Of a stretch of 64,000 nucleotides of DNA, positions 35,463-46,400 are shown piece by piece. The stretch comes from Rhabditoides inermis (taxonomy: Eukaryota; Nematoda; Chromadorea; Rhabditida; Rhabditidae), in the NCBI GenBank assembly GCA_963966185.1, contig CAWZYM010000183.1:146501-210500 (forward strand), in the 5' to 3' direction. The translations under genes were made by a program, and so were the position numbers. Positions within the stretch are counted from its first letter, which is position 1. Each line of letters starts with the position of its first letter. The notes beneath the pieces were generated by a model, which worked only from the letters and a program-made list of their open reading frames with translations, made no database searches and was not told the origin of the DNA.

Positions 35463-36529
35463 TCTCTCTCTCTTCCTCCCTCCCTCTCTCTCTCTTCCTC
35501 CCTCCCTCTCTCTATCCCCCTCTCTCTCTTCTCTCTCTCTCTCTCTCTCCCTCTCTCTCTCTCTCACTCTCTCTCTTACTCTCTCCCCCTCTCTTTCTCC
35601 CCCCCCCCCTTCTCACTCAGATCATCACTGGCGTTCCACACGAACTCCAGACTCTTGTTCTCTAGCCGCGCCTTCTTCTCCAGGTAGTGAACACGCGCGA
35701 AGAACAGGGAAGTGTAGCCCATCTGGAAAAGCGTATTCGTTCAATATTTTTTAATTACCCAAGTTTGAGGTAGTGCCACATCCCTGATGAAGGCGTACGC
35801 CGAAACGTCGGATAAAAGAAAAGTATATTCCAACAATCGTGGTCCCCGGCTTTAACATCTCACACTACAATCTTTCAATATCAGTCATCACAATATGAGA
35901 TAGCAGAGGGCCTGATTGTACTTCGTGGCAGATCGTCATGTCGTCGGGGGGCAATTCGGTCAGCACAAAGCATCTCACACTTCATGTGTTGTGCCTCAGT
36001 GATAAGTGTGGGATGATAGTGTTGTAATCATTCACCAGTGCATATAGGTTGGCCATCTCGCGGCTGTGTCCGAACGGGTCGATCTGCCAGCCGACCGTCG
36101 GCCGCGCGCACTCCCCTGCAACGGGTTCCTTTGTTGAAACTTTTTTGTCTACGGGCGTGGTCTGTTCTTTTTGTTTGGGAAGTATTCGAAAGTGTTCCGA
36201 CGGCATAACCACGCGTATTTAAGAAGTTCGGGATGGTTTTGAAGCGACTTGAGCCAGTAACTCACCGAATGTGTGGTTGAGCTCGCGCAGGCCGAGCGAC
36301 ATCTGATCGATGATGTCACTGCAAGAGAAAGGGGATGAGAGGCGGGACTCGATACACTGATACGTCTTCGTGGAAGAGTGAAACATCTTCAATTTTCATT
36401 GCCATACTTACATATGTATCAAACGAATTGGATGTCCAAAGTACATGTGGTCATAGTACTACATGGATGAAACGTATCCGCCTATGAAGGTGAGAAAGGC
36501 AGATAGAGAAAGAGAGAGAGAGTGAGAGT

Positions 36530-36562
<33 letters not shown>

Positions 36563-36610
36563 AGAAAGAAAGAGAGAGAGGAGAGAGAAAACAGAGAAAA
36601 GATAGAAAAT

Positions 36611-36666
<56 letters not shown>

Positions 36667-37366
36667 ACAGAACATACACATAATGGGACGCGGCTTCATC
36701 GTTCTGCACCCATCCGCCGCCAATGATCTCCACCTGAAAGAGAATACGTTTCAACAAACAATATTAGGTTTTTAATAGAGGATAATATGTTTCACTGCTC
36801 AAATATCATGGCAAACGATGAAGTCAAACAATAAGCAAGCGTTTCTGATCGCATTTTGAATCCTCTCTCCGTCCAGCTATCTTCGTGATATTGAAAGTGT
36901 GATGTGTGATGTCTATCAGTTTCATTAGGTCTCTAAGATAAAGAGATTAACTCCGCCCCTCTTGCCCCGCCCACCTGTCCGTTCTGTACTAGCTTGACTA
37001 GCCGTTCTTTCTCCTTCTCCCCGTTGCTTGCCAGCCACCGCCACATGAAGCCAGTCTCCGCAAATGAGAACCTGCAAGAGGGAAGGTGGGGAACATCATA
37101 TGTAATTCCTAATTGCAGTTTGCTGTTCTGTTACGTTTTACTACCCAACAAACGCTAGCAATAATAAGTTTATTACGAAGTTCTCTGGCAATAATTCGGT
37201 TGATTATTGTTCGTGAGGGGTATGCTAGAAATCATGCAGATATACTGGTGATTGACTCTAGCTCACTTTCTCTTCGGGTCCTTCTCCAGCTCGTCGATGA
37301 CGGTGTTGTAGATGTACTGCACTCCCACCGGCACCAGGTCCATGCGGGCTGGAAGAGGGATCTCTT

Positions 37367-37412
<46 letters not shown>

Positions 37413-37847
37413 CCCCCCTCTCTCTCTCTCTTCCTCTCACCTCCATAGTAGTACTGGTCGACGGTCTTGATCCACCCCAGATCGTCGTGCGTATGCGGCA
37501 CGAGGTGAGCGATGAGCGTTTTCTCGTTCGAGTCATGGGGAGGACAGGTCTGAACGTATGGGTGACTAGGCAGTGTTGCCAGCGTCACGCTTCGTCTAGG
37601 AAAAATGTGCGGCCGCGAGTGCTAATCACTTCTAACTACGCACGCAAATTGTATTGTGGACATGAAGCATGGAGAATACGTTTCGAGATCACAAGCAGTC
37701 TCGGAATAAGGGGAGCAATATCTCACTGGTCTCATCTTGCGTCTATATACTAAAATCCTGAACTATTTTGCATTCGAAACTCACGTCCTTTGCGCAGGGA
37801 TCTGCTGTCACCGCAGCGGCGAAAGCGGCTAATAGCAAGAGCCGCAT
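24778..37847 (-). CDS. MAN2B1: Lysosomal alpha-mannosidase (GH38)
   Basis: About 33 exons read minus-strand from ATG 37847 to TGA 24778. Signal peptide [15 protein letters not shown] in exon 37847-37785; zinc-site motif [12 protein letters not shown] (37549-37441); [13 protein letters not shown] with the catalytic nucleophile Asp (about 36118-36045); [20 protein letters not shown] (about 35408-35290); [10 protein letters not shown] (about 32114); YSTPSCY and [13 protein letters not shown] (31500-31190); second zinc motif [11 protein letters not shown] split across 30600/30505; [10 protein letters not shown] (29900); [11 protein letters not shown] and [10 protein letters not shown] (26430-26290); and C-terminal beta domain ending in [18 protein letters not shown]. 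All active-site residues known for the family (His and Asp of HTHDD, Asp of IDPFGHS, His of HHDA) are present. It trims alpha-mannose from N-glycans in the lysosome. Introns hold an F-box gene, SINEs, a 1.1-kb hairpin and many GA/CT microsatellites. Confidence 0.95.
24932..24962. repeat. (GA)n microsatellite
   Basis: GA repeat in the last intron of the alpha-mannosidase gene. Confidence 0.9.
25097..25212. repeat. (GA)n microsatellite
   Basis: About 115 bp GA-rich tract immediately next to the 25220-25345 exon of alpha-mannosidase; pyrimidine-rich in the transcript and close to the donor side. Confidence 0.9.
27714..28949 (+). CDS. F-box domain protein nested in an alpha-mannosidase intron (partial)
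   Basis: Plus-strand exons 27714-27803, 27874-28011, 28178-28265, 28310-28380 and 28808-28949 join in phase. The first two together read [20 protein letters not shown] then [16 protein letters not shown], the LPxxLLxxIxSxLD...LRLVC pattern of an F-box, which recruits SKP1 in SCF ubiquitin ligases. The rest ([52 protein letters not shown]) is a C-terminal substrate-side region of unknown family. It lies entirely inside the intron between alpha-mannosidase exons at 29182 and 27549, on the opposite strand. No ATG exon and no terminal exon were found, so the gene is incomplete or an old copy. Confidence 0.5.
29648..29725. mobile_element. Dispersed (ATCA)n-tailed repeat
   Basis: The sequence starting CAATCAATTTATCCAGAATC and running to GTACGCCACAAGGG occurs again inverted at 62208-62287; related tails are at 23421 and 44670. 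Consistent with SINE 3' ends. Confidence 0.6.
30096..30131. repeat. (TA)n microsatellite
   Basis: TATATA run in an alpha-mannosidase intron. Confidence 0.9.
31650..31915 (+). mobile_element. SINE-like element
   Basis: A B-box-like GGGTTCGATCCCC at about 31681 is followed by a GC-rich body and a (TACCTT)n tail at about 31892-31910, all within an alpha-mannosidase intron. A similar (TACCTT) tail occurs near 33160. The A box is not obvious. Confidence 0.5.
33511..33551. repeat. (GTT)n microsatellite
   Basis: About 13 GTT units in an alpha-mannosidase intron. Confidence 0.9.
34015..35094. mobile_element. 1.1-kb foldback element with inverted tRNA-like arms
   Basis: The whole interval is a long imperfect palindrome. 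The left arm starts TATCTTTCAAAAGTACTTCC and recurs inverted at the right end; inner parts (CTGATATCAGAGACACCCTA, then TGGCCTAGTGGATAGAGCGG with a downstream GGGTTCGCTCCCC) recur inverted at 34630-34850. A 160-bp unpaired stretch sits in the right arm (about 34870-35035). Each arm carries A-box and B-box-like sequences, so two divergent tRNA-like heads face each other. No coding capacity. Inserted in an alpha-mannosidase intron. Confidence 0.85.
35095..35290. repeat. Tandem ~45-bp repeats
   Basis: Five imperfect units built on ATTCTCCTACCGTAACACTT followed by ATCATTGCAAGAAG-like sequence, next to the foldback element and reaching the border of an alpha-mannosidase exon. A single unit occurs at 32262-32312 and a partial inverted one near 30935. 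Confidence 0.8.
35428..35611. repeat. (CT)n-rich microsatellite
   Basis: About 180 bp pyrimidine tract on the plus strand filling most of an alpha-mannosidase intron. Confidence 0.9.
36500..36662. repeat. (GA)n-rich microsatellite
   Basis: About 160 bp of GA/GAAA repeats beside the exon encoding the [10 protein letters not shown] motif of alpha-mannosidase. Confidence 0.9.
37371..37436. repeat. (CT)n microsatellite
   Basis: Occupies most of the intron between alpha-mannosidase exons 2 and 3. Confidence 0.9.
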
Positions 37848-37899
37848 GCTGAAACATCGAATATGAATGAAACACATCGATTGATGGGGCTTCCCCGTA

Positions 37900-38387
37900 A
37901 CGCTGACGTCGCATATTCGAATCACAACTATGGGAAACACATAAATAGTGCTGTTGAGAAACGTTCTCATGAGAACACGGAATGAATTCGCAATGAAACA
38001 GTGCTCTTAAATAACGAAAGCACGGAATTTGCAATGAACATGAATGATCAACAGAGGATGGGAACACAAAATCCGGGTGACATGTTAAACACACGAAGAC
38101 GAGAATGAGTTTCGGATATTCGATCATGACAAACTCCTCTGAAAAAACGTGTCCGTAGATCACGTTAGCAACAAGTGCATATTTAGTAGTATATTTATAG
38201 TATTACAACTCGCATTCCTCGAGGCAACATTGTAAAGTAAAGTAAAGGCGAACAGGCGGACGGGCGGGATTCAAAATGGAGGAAATCACACTGGAGGAAT
38301 TGCAGCCGGTCATTTATCAGAGGCGAGAGGATATCAGTCAGTCGATCAGTGCGAGAGAAAGAGAGAGAAGGGAGAGAGGGAGAGAGG

Positions 38388-38433
<46 letters not shown>

Positions 38434-38462
38434 GTGATAGAGAGGGAGAGAGAGGGAGAGAG

Positions 38463-38520
<58 letters not shown>

Positions 38521-38995
38521 TGGGAGAGTAATGATGCCATCAGCTGATCGCGTGAATGAATTCAGAGCTGCGGGCACGCAGTGTTTTGTGTGAACGTTCA
38601 GAAAAAAGTGCGGTCAATCTTTTCGGAAAAGAGTTCGGCGATACTTAGCAGTTCTTTGAAGGGCGAGTCGAAATGCAGGTTATAATCTTTTTTTTTTGAA
38701 AAAAAAACTCGGGAGCGTTTTGAAGAGGCTGAACAGAACAAGTGAGCCTCCGAAAAGCAATGAGTCAAACGCCCAATCGCACCAACGCCGAAATGGGTAC
38801 TTATTTTGATCAAACGATTACCCACGTTCACTCTCAAAATAGATCGTAACCACTTCCCAAATTACAACAACAACAAGTTCATAAACAATTTATGATAAAA
38901 CACTTTGCAACGTGGAAAAAGGGTGGGAGCGGGAACCGGCGCTAGGAGGGATCACATCGAGAGGTTTGGCGGGACATTATTAGAGGGGAAAGTGA
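37900..38995. other. Intergenic region upstream of alpha-mannosidase
   Basis: About 1.1 kb between the alpha-mannosidase start and the cytochrome b5 stop. It would include the alpha-mannosidase promoter, but no core promoter motif is convincing. It contains the GA microsatellite at 38352-38514. Confidence 0.4.
38352..38514. repeat. (GA)n-rich microsatellite
   Basis: About 160 bp GA/GGGA tract 0.5 kb upstream of the alpha-mannosidase start; source of Arg/Glu- and Ser/Leu-rich spurious ORFs. Confidence 0.95.
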
Positions 38996-39001
38996 AAGGA
39001 G

Positions 39002-40872
39002 TTAGGCGAGGAACATGTAGTAGATGAGGGCGACGATGGCAGCGACCATAACCGGCATCATCACCGCGTCCAGCGCACCACCCTGTTCCGCACTGAAAGC
39101 GGACACATCATAAATAGTATAATATTCTCGCGTTGCCAAACAGAGTTGCCAAACAAGAGAGGAAGACGGTTGGATCATGAGGTGACTGTGCAGACTATAC
39201 ACCCTAGCCCCGCCCCTTCTGGCCCCGCCCACTCACACTCGTTGCTTGTTGTCCGAGGCGGTCTCGGCCCAGCCGCGCTTGTCCGTCGTGTACGTCTTGT
39301 GCTCGGACTGAAACAATGCGATGACTGAGATGTGCATATAAATCATAATTATGTCACAGTCCGCAGAAAATAATATAAAAAAAGAACCAGAAAGGAGAGG
39401 GGAAAAGAGAGGCACCATGCGTTATAGACGCTAGGAAAAGAGCGAGTAGCAGACTTGCCTTGACGACGTCTCCGATGTGGTAGTCGTTGAGCATGGAGCG
39501 GGCGTCGGTCGAGTGGCCGACGTCCTCGAACGCCTCGGTGGCGTCGCCGCCAGCCTGCTCCAGCAGCACCTCGCAGCCTCCCGGATGCTGCAAGGAAATC
39601 AAGTCAAACGTATCTACGGTGCGGGGTGGTATTGCGTGTTCTAAAGGCTCTAAAAAAATGGTATTGAGTGTTCTAAAGGCTAGACGTCGAAGCTAGAAGG
39701 CAGTTTCTGGTGATCTGTTAGTACGCGTTATGGGAACTATCTGGGCATTTCGCAGACAAAAATGAGTTTGGCATCAACATGGATATTACTATCGAAAAGG
39801 CACAAAAACGTATCAAATCATGTTTAAAAGATCCCTTGCTCTTTCCATCTCACTTGAGTGTTTGCATCTCATATCTCACACGTTCTATCATTTACGAACA
39901 TCATTTTATGTGTGTGCTGAATCGCCCCAGCTGTGATCTCTGCTTTGATTCGCATTTCTCTCTTCTTTCAACATCAAATATCGAACGACCACACTCTGTT
40001 CGATTACACTGTTTTCATCTGCGGTAAACTCCAACGTGAGTGATTGTCAGTAATGCGCATGAGAATATTTGAAGTGAAGAGAGAATCGAGTTTTGGGCAA
40101 TTGGAACAAACTACTGTCTAGTGAGCAGAGAGAGCGGAGAGAGAGGAGAGAGGAAGGAGAGAGAGGAGAGAGGAAGGAGAGAGAGGAGGGAGGAGAGAGA
40201 GAGGAGGGAGGAGAGAGAGAGGAGGGAGAGAGAGAGGTGGGGAGAGAGTGAGGGACAGAGAGAGGAGAGTTGCGCAAATTGATCGACTGATTGACTGATT
40301 AGACACACGTGTCTCTCTCTCGCCTCTGCTTTTCGCAGTCGGTAGAGGGGCAGATAACATTGTGATGAAGTATGTAGTTTCTACAGTACTAGAGTGTACC
40401 GAACTCAACACGAGGCACGTAGTGAATCTCGCGAAGCATGTGATAAGTGATAGGAAAGTAGTTTGTAGCAACGCTATGTTTGCTGTCAACAGTGTGTCAA
40501 CAGTGACTGAAGATTTATCGCAGACCAAACTAAACGATGAAGCGTCAACGATCCTTGTTATCTAGTGAACAGTTCTGTGCTCAAAAAATTTGAGAATGCA
40601 ATTCCAAGAGGCAAAGCGGATCGTCGAGCTGATCCCAGCAGAAAAAAACAGTCCAATTGTCCAATGTTAGAAGCAAACTACTTGCGAATGCAAAAGTGCC
40701 AACTACATAACTCTCTGATTCAAGTGAATTAGAAAAGGCGGGAATTCAAAAAGGCGCGTACCTCGTCGAGGAACTTGGTGACGTCGTAGACCCTGTTGTG
40801 GAGCACGAACCAGCACGACTTGTTCGTCACGTGCTCGGACACCTCCTTCCGCGTCAGCTCAGCGTCCGTCAT
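39002..40872 (-). CDS. CYB5: Cytochrome b5, tail-anchored
   Basis: Four exons: 40872-40762, 39587-39459, 39307-39237, 39092-39002, totalling 402 nt (133 aa), all in phase. The N-terminal heme domain has [18 protein letters not shown] joined to [20 protein letters not shown] and DVGHSTDAR; the His of HPGG and the His of GHSTDAR are the two axial heme ligands. A single C-terminal hydrophobic helix ([19 protein letters not shown]) anchors it in the ER membrane. It donates electrons to desaturases, cytochrome P450s and other ER enzymes. Length and layout are those of microsomal cytochrome b5. The intron after exon 2 begins GCAAGT, a GC-AG intron. Confidence 0.95.
40126..40266. repeat. GA-rich microsatellite
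   Basis: GAGAGAGGAGGGA-type tract in the first intron of the cytochrome b5 gene. Confidence 0.9.
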
Positions 40873-40899
40873 CTGGAAGTGCGTATTGATTTATTGATC

Positions 40900-41915
40900 G
40901 ATTCGACTGTGACAGAGGAACGCGTATGGTTAGCGAATTTAGGTCAAGAACTATTGAAGAATAGAAGAAGGCTGTGTGAGGAAGTTGTGAGAGAATAATT
41001 TCAGTCAATAACTCTTGAGATTGAATGGAGTGAGACTGATGTAAGAGCGACAATGGAGAGAGTTAGGAGAAGTGATTATTGATAACAGGCGAGAGGTGGG
41101 GGAGAAAAGAAAGACATTGGCCGCTGTTGTGCGAATGGCGTGTTCGATGGCATACTAGCCACAGTCTCTTGCCCCCACTCTCCGACTGATAGCTGATACG
41201 CACTGATAAGACTACGCACAACACACGCAACCCGCGATACAGTCACTCAGGTGTGCAGAGTAGAAAACAGTTTCACGTAGTGATAAGAGTGCTATGTGAG
41301 TGAGCGCACGGGTAAACATGGGTAAACAAGAAGATGGAATGTTCGAGAAAGGAAGTGGGCGACACGGTGGATATCTGTGAAGGAACGGCCGACACTGATT
41401 GAGTCGGCAGATATAGAAAACACACACACTGGCTAGAAGAGGAGGCGGGCAGTGGTGAGAGAGACACACACCGTGCGACCTTGATCGATATTACCAAAGT
41501 CGCGCGAGTGTGAGTGGGCAAAGAAGACGACGATTTCCATATTACAAGTTCCGTCATGCGGTCGTTGAGAAGTGAGTTCGTCTTGTATGTGTGATTGATT
41601 TGCGAAGAACCAAAGTTGTGGCTCTCGCCTCGCGCAAGAAGAAGCCCGCAAATTGTGTGCGCATAAGCTCCGCTGTGTGACATCAGCGATCCCCCAAAAT
41701 TTGCGGGAAATCTCTGCGCACAATTTCTGTGTAACCTATTTTTTGCTATTTTTTTCTCATAATTTTTAGCACGAGTAACAATTGTGTATAGTGTTCACCC
41801 TAATCAGTTTTCACGAAGGTCACATTCGCACGCTAATGCCGTTATAATTGAAAAATAGCGGCCAACCCCCCTTGTGTCGCATATTTCATGTTCATCATTT
41901 CGCAATTCTGCTTTA
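40900..41915. other. Bidirectional intergenic region
   Basis: About 1 kb between the divergently oriented cytochrome b5 and first macro-RING-DTC genes, so it probably holds both promoters. No specific element could be assigned. Confidence 0.4.
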
Positions 41916-41920
41916 CAGAC

Positions 41921-44900
41921 CTGCGTCGCTCACACCGCACGGGAAGTGGGAGCTCCAGCAGTGATAACACGATGCAGACCGCCGATCTCAGCAAAGACGA
42001 CGGCTCCAAGCTCGTACTCGAGTTTGTCACTGTGAGTCATCTCGCCGACTCGACTTGTATCATCTGCATGCATTCAAAAGCCTTCAACATTCTCAATAGA
42101 GTTACGCCATCGGGTGTGATAGTCAAAAAAATGTGAACATGAACGTAGTGCAATAAACGTAGTCGGTATACTGTGTTTACAAAAAAACCGTTCATTGTGG
42201 CGAAAGATGGGCTCCGCGCTTGCAAGCTGAAGGAGCATTCAAGTATTCAAGTATATAGTATTTAACCGATCGTTTGTAACAACATTATTCCGTGTTATAG
42301 GGCGACATGCTGACGCTGAATGCGGACGCGATGTCGATGTCGGTGAACGACAACTTCGAGCACTCGGGCGGACTGCGCAAGGTCGTGCGCAGCAAGGGCG
42401 GTGACGAGTACATCGTGAGATGCCTACTATTCTGTTTCGATTTATAATAGTTACAATAGTCAATCCCTTAAAACTACGTCTGAAATGCTTCTGACCATTC
42501 TGAATCATTTCGGAAATGCTTTCTGAAGAGGCCAAGAGGCTGACCATTCCTACAACTGTTTTTGTGTTGCGCACCTTATTCTTGTTGTTGCAGAACGCCA
42601 TGGAATCCGCGAAGTCGTCGACGTTTGGCTCGCGCGCGGTGAGCTATTTTAATGTTACTATTTCATTCGCATGGAGTAGCGATGCATTACTTGTCGAAAA
42701 ATAACTTGTAACTTATACCTTCACAGAAACTTATTCTCTGCAGGTGCGCTACGGCGAGGTGTTGCGTGTGGACACGTCGTCCGTGTCGGGCCTGCCCTTC
42801 TCGAGCGTCTTCCTCGTCGTCCGCCCCGACAAACAACATGTTAGGATGGCGTACAAGTGAGTTTTGGCTTCTTTTTGCATCCTTTTGGAAACACTCCAGT
42901 CGGTAAGGTATGGGGTATGGGCGCTCAGCGCTCTGCTTCTTTTCTCCTTCTACCTTCTACTTTGAGATTGAGAGTTCAGAAGTTGCAACTTTCAACTGTT
43001 CATCTGTCATTTATTTTGTTCTGTTAAGCACATCATTGGTTTATAATTGTATTGAAACTTTGTTTGTAAGACGTGCACGTGGAATTTAAATTTTGATGGT
43101 GTCTTCATCTAGTAGAACATTCGTGTTTGTGGCGGTCTTATTCGTATCTACTTGTGGCGAAACATATTGTAAGCAGTTGTGCATCCATCATGTTGCTATG
43201 GTATTGTTCAGTTGTTTAGCATGGGTGATTTGTACACAGTACATAGTACATTCCAGAAACGTGTTGGCGCAGGCGGCGCGGTACGGCGTGAAGACGGTCA
43301 TCTTTCCCGGACTCGGATGCGGTCAGTCGGAGTCATTCTGTCTCCTTTTGTGTGGTTCTGTCACGTTTGTTGTGCCTCAATTAATTTGATGTTGAAGAGA
43401 CTTCTTTACTATTTATATCTATTCAAATTTTGAATGGAAAGCTGCAGGCGACCTGGACCTCGCGCCGACCACGTCGGCTGATCGCTTTTGCGACGTGCTC
43501 AAGGAGTTGATAAACACCAAGGGAAATCCCCTCGGATCCGTCGAGGTAGGGTTACTGTAATGACTTCTGGCTGATGAGAGTTTATGAAATGGGATCCTTT
43601 TGTAGAAGATCATCCTAGCGGACCGCAACAAGTCGGTTGTGTTCGCGTTCTGGGACGCGTTCAAGCTGAAGATGATCGCAGGGGGAGGGGGCGGAGCGAT
43701 CGATGAGGCGCCAGCCAGCAGCGATGACGGTACGTGTTTTAAATAGTGGACAAGACACATAGAGGTAGATGGTAGATGTACCTCTGGAAGTTGGAGGTGA
43801 AGACATGTTTGTCGTTATTCATGTACGTGTTGCAGACCGCGGCAGCCCGTCTGCCACAGTGATGCGCTTCGCCGACCTCGTCGACAAGGCCGACGACGTG
43901 GCCGATGTGAGTGGTTGGGAGGGGCAGAGAGAGAGAGAGAGAGGGGATGGATGTCGAGTTAGGGAAACTAATGGTAAGTTGGAAGTGGGTAAGTGCTATT
44001 TCTGTGATTTATAAAGCACAAAACGAGCGATACTGTAATTGCACATCTGCGTGACATTGTCAGTATAAGTTTTAAGTGAAACGTATTGTGAGTGTGTGTA
44101 TGACGATTGTTTTCAGGACATTTGCGTGGTGTGTCAGTCTGCGCTGCGCGACCCGGGCAGCGCGGTGGTGCGCATCAAGAAGTGCACCCATCAGCTCCAT
44201 GCTGACTGCTTCCAGGTGCTTACCTGTTTACGCATTGACAACAATCTTTATTCTTATTTTTCCATTTTTCTGTAAGAATGGGTTGGAGGTTGGAGGAAGT
44301 AGTAGTGTGGTAGTGGTTGTGGAGTACTGAGTACTGTAGGTGTCGTACAAGGTTGCGATGTTCCGATTCCAGCAATACGTGGACCACGCTCCGAAGAAGT
44401 GCTGTCCGACGTGCAACGTGTACTTTGCCATGCCGGAGGGCAACCAGCCGCGCGGGTCGACTATGCACGTCTCCAGGGTGAGGATATTTATAAATGATTG
44501 ATTCTTGATTAGATACTTGAAGTTCACGATGATTGACTAAGTGAGAGCAAATATTTGTGTAGTGATTACTGTGAAGCGTATTTTCTCGAACGTTTTGTGA
44601 TGGATAGATATAGATCAAATTGTTGCTTTATTGTACTATATATGGCGAGGGTGAGACACATGTATACCAATCAATCAATCAATCGTTTATCCGGATTCGT
44701 TATATCTGAATATGACAACACAATCATCATGATATGAAGCATACAGTAGTGCTTAAGATGCTAGATACACATGTATATGCATGATGTAATTGTTCCATTG
44801 CAGCACAAGGGAGCGGTGGCTGGCCACGACTGCTCGGAGCACTACTACATCAAGTACGAAGTGCCGAGTGGAATCCAGGAGGTGAGAAGATTTGTGTCCT

Positions 44901-45543
44901 CTCTTTGCATGCTTTTCTTTCTCGTCCAGCTTTTTTGAGTCGTATATTATTCGCATCCAGGACACTCACCTCCGCCCCGGCGTTGCCTACCACGGCACGC
45001 ACCGCCACGCGTATCTACCATGCACCCCGGAGGGAGAGCTGGTGGGTGGAGAGAGGGGGGAGGGAGGGAGAGAGGAGAGAGAGAGAAGATGTAAATAGAG
45101 AGAGAGGAGAGAGAACCAGGGCAGGGAGAGAGAGGAGAGAGAGAAGATGTAGATAGAGAGAGAGCAGAGGTAGAGAGATAGAGAGATGGCAGTGACAGTT
45201 TCATTGCAGGTGAAGCGCCTACTGGAGAAGGCGTTTGACTGTCGTCTCATCTTCACCGTGGGCGATTCTCTCACGAGTGGAGCCAAGAACGTCGTCACCT
45301 GGGCCAACATTCACCACAAAACGAGTCTCACTGGCGGAACCGCGAAGTGAGTGGGATTTCTATACACATTTACTAATTGGTTGAAGGGTGCGGGAAAATG
45401 TTAGAATTGAGATTCATAGGCAACACCTACCGTAGCTACTAGTTCAAGTTTGCAGCTTTGGCTACCCGGACGAGTCGTACCTGGTTCGTGTGAAGGACGA
45501 GCTGTCGGCGGCCGGGATCACCCCCGACATGCTCGACTCGTGA
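41921..45543 (+). CDS. Macro-RING-Deltex C-terminal (DTC) E3 ligase, copy 1
   Basis: Exons (approx.): 41921-42031 (ATG 41972 in frame), 42301-42414, 42594-42638, 42745-42859, 43259-43319, 43447-43544, 43606-43730, 43836-43905, 44116-44213, 44372-44475, 44803-44880, 44961-45042, 45209-45345, 45455-45543. Order: macro domain ([43 protein letters not shown]), linker, RING ([27 protein letters not shown]), DTC ([51 protein letters not shown]). The RING recruits E2; the DTC of Deltex proteins binds NAD/ADP-ribose and can couple ubiquitin to ADP-ribose; the macro domain reads ADP-ribose. Closest human analogue is the DTX3L-PARP9 pair, where these parts lie on two proteins. The macro domain here keeps the VN...GGL pattern best of the four. 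Upstream frame is open into an unlocated first exon. Confidence 0.9.
45050..45188. repeat. GA-rich microsatellite
   Basis: GA/GGGA tract in the intron between DTC exons of copy 1; a shorter version exists at the same place in copy 4 (59105-59135). Confidence 0.9.
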
Positions 45544-45939
45544 AGTGGCGACGACGACAAGGAGGACACTCACACATGCTCTTCATTCTACGCATCAGAC
45601 AGCACAACTGGCCGGTGACGGCGGAAACAGTGTGTGCGGGTACATGTGTGTTTCCTTGTATATTTTATAATACGGTATACTACTCTAAATGTTCGATAGA
45701 CTTGTTCTCGCTCAGACTAGATAGAAATAGAATAGTATAGAATCAAAAAAATAGAAATAGAATCAAAAATCTAATCGAAATTGAATTGAAATAGAGTTTT
45801 AGCGCGGGATATGGTGTACACTGCGGATTCAGATCGGTATTGTTGTTGTTTTCATCTCAGAGTTTATGATGTAATACGATGTCTATGTGCATTAATTGCC
45901 TTTTCTTTCCTTTAGAAAAATACTTCGATTTTAGTTTTT

Positions 45940-46220
45940 TACATAAATGTTTTGAAAATCGCGTTGCTGCTGTTCTCGGTGTTTATTGGTTATGGAAACC
46001 TTATCATATCTCAGATGTTTTTATGATCAAATGTTGTTTTGATCAAGTGTGTACTAGATGGCGGAATGTGCACCGCGCCTGGTCACCAAAGGAAAGGGGG
46101 AGTCGGGAAGAGCAAAGAGCGCCGCTGAAAAGTAGTGAGTTTTCAATTTACAGTTTGCTAGACAACATGTGCCGTGTGATTTAATCGAACTTTGCTCGCG
46201 AACGTTGTTTGCGCGACTGC
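45940..46220 (+). promoter_or_regulatory. Conserved spacer upstream of copy 2 (candidate promoter/first exon)
   Basis: About 280 bp from CATAAATGTTTTGAAAATCG to TTTAATCGAACTTTGCTCGC recurs upstream of copy 3 (51230-51505) and copy 4 (54413-54650 plus 54953-54980). It contains a conserved ATG with about 24 open codons (MAECAPRLVTKGKGESGR) ending at a GTAGTGAG donor-like site. In copy 3 this can splice in frame to the exon starting at 51761; in copy 2 the phase does not fit. Candidate 5' exon and promoter, tandemly duplicated with the gene. Confidence 0.5.
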
Positions 46221-46400
46221 AAAAGTAATCTCTCGTGACTATTTTGCAATAGCCTTGTGGGCTGGCTAGTGGTATATGTGTGCCGGTGTCAGTCACCCCT
46301 ACTGTCGTCTCTTTATCCGCTATATCTGTCTGTGTCCTACTAGCGCATTGCAGGCTCTGTCGCTGTATCGAGTGAGAGCAGTGAGAGCGAAGAGTTGCCA

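Noticed and set aside
35880..35990. Candidate alpha-mannosidase exon ([10 protein letters not shown]...)
   Set aside because: The flanking exons (IDPFGHSRE and [10 protein letters not shown]) join directly in the order of the protein family, leaving no room for it.
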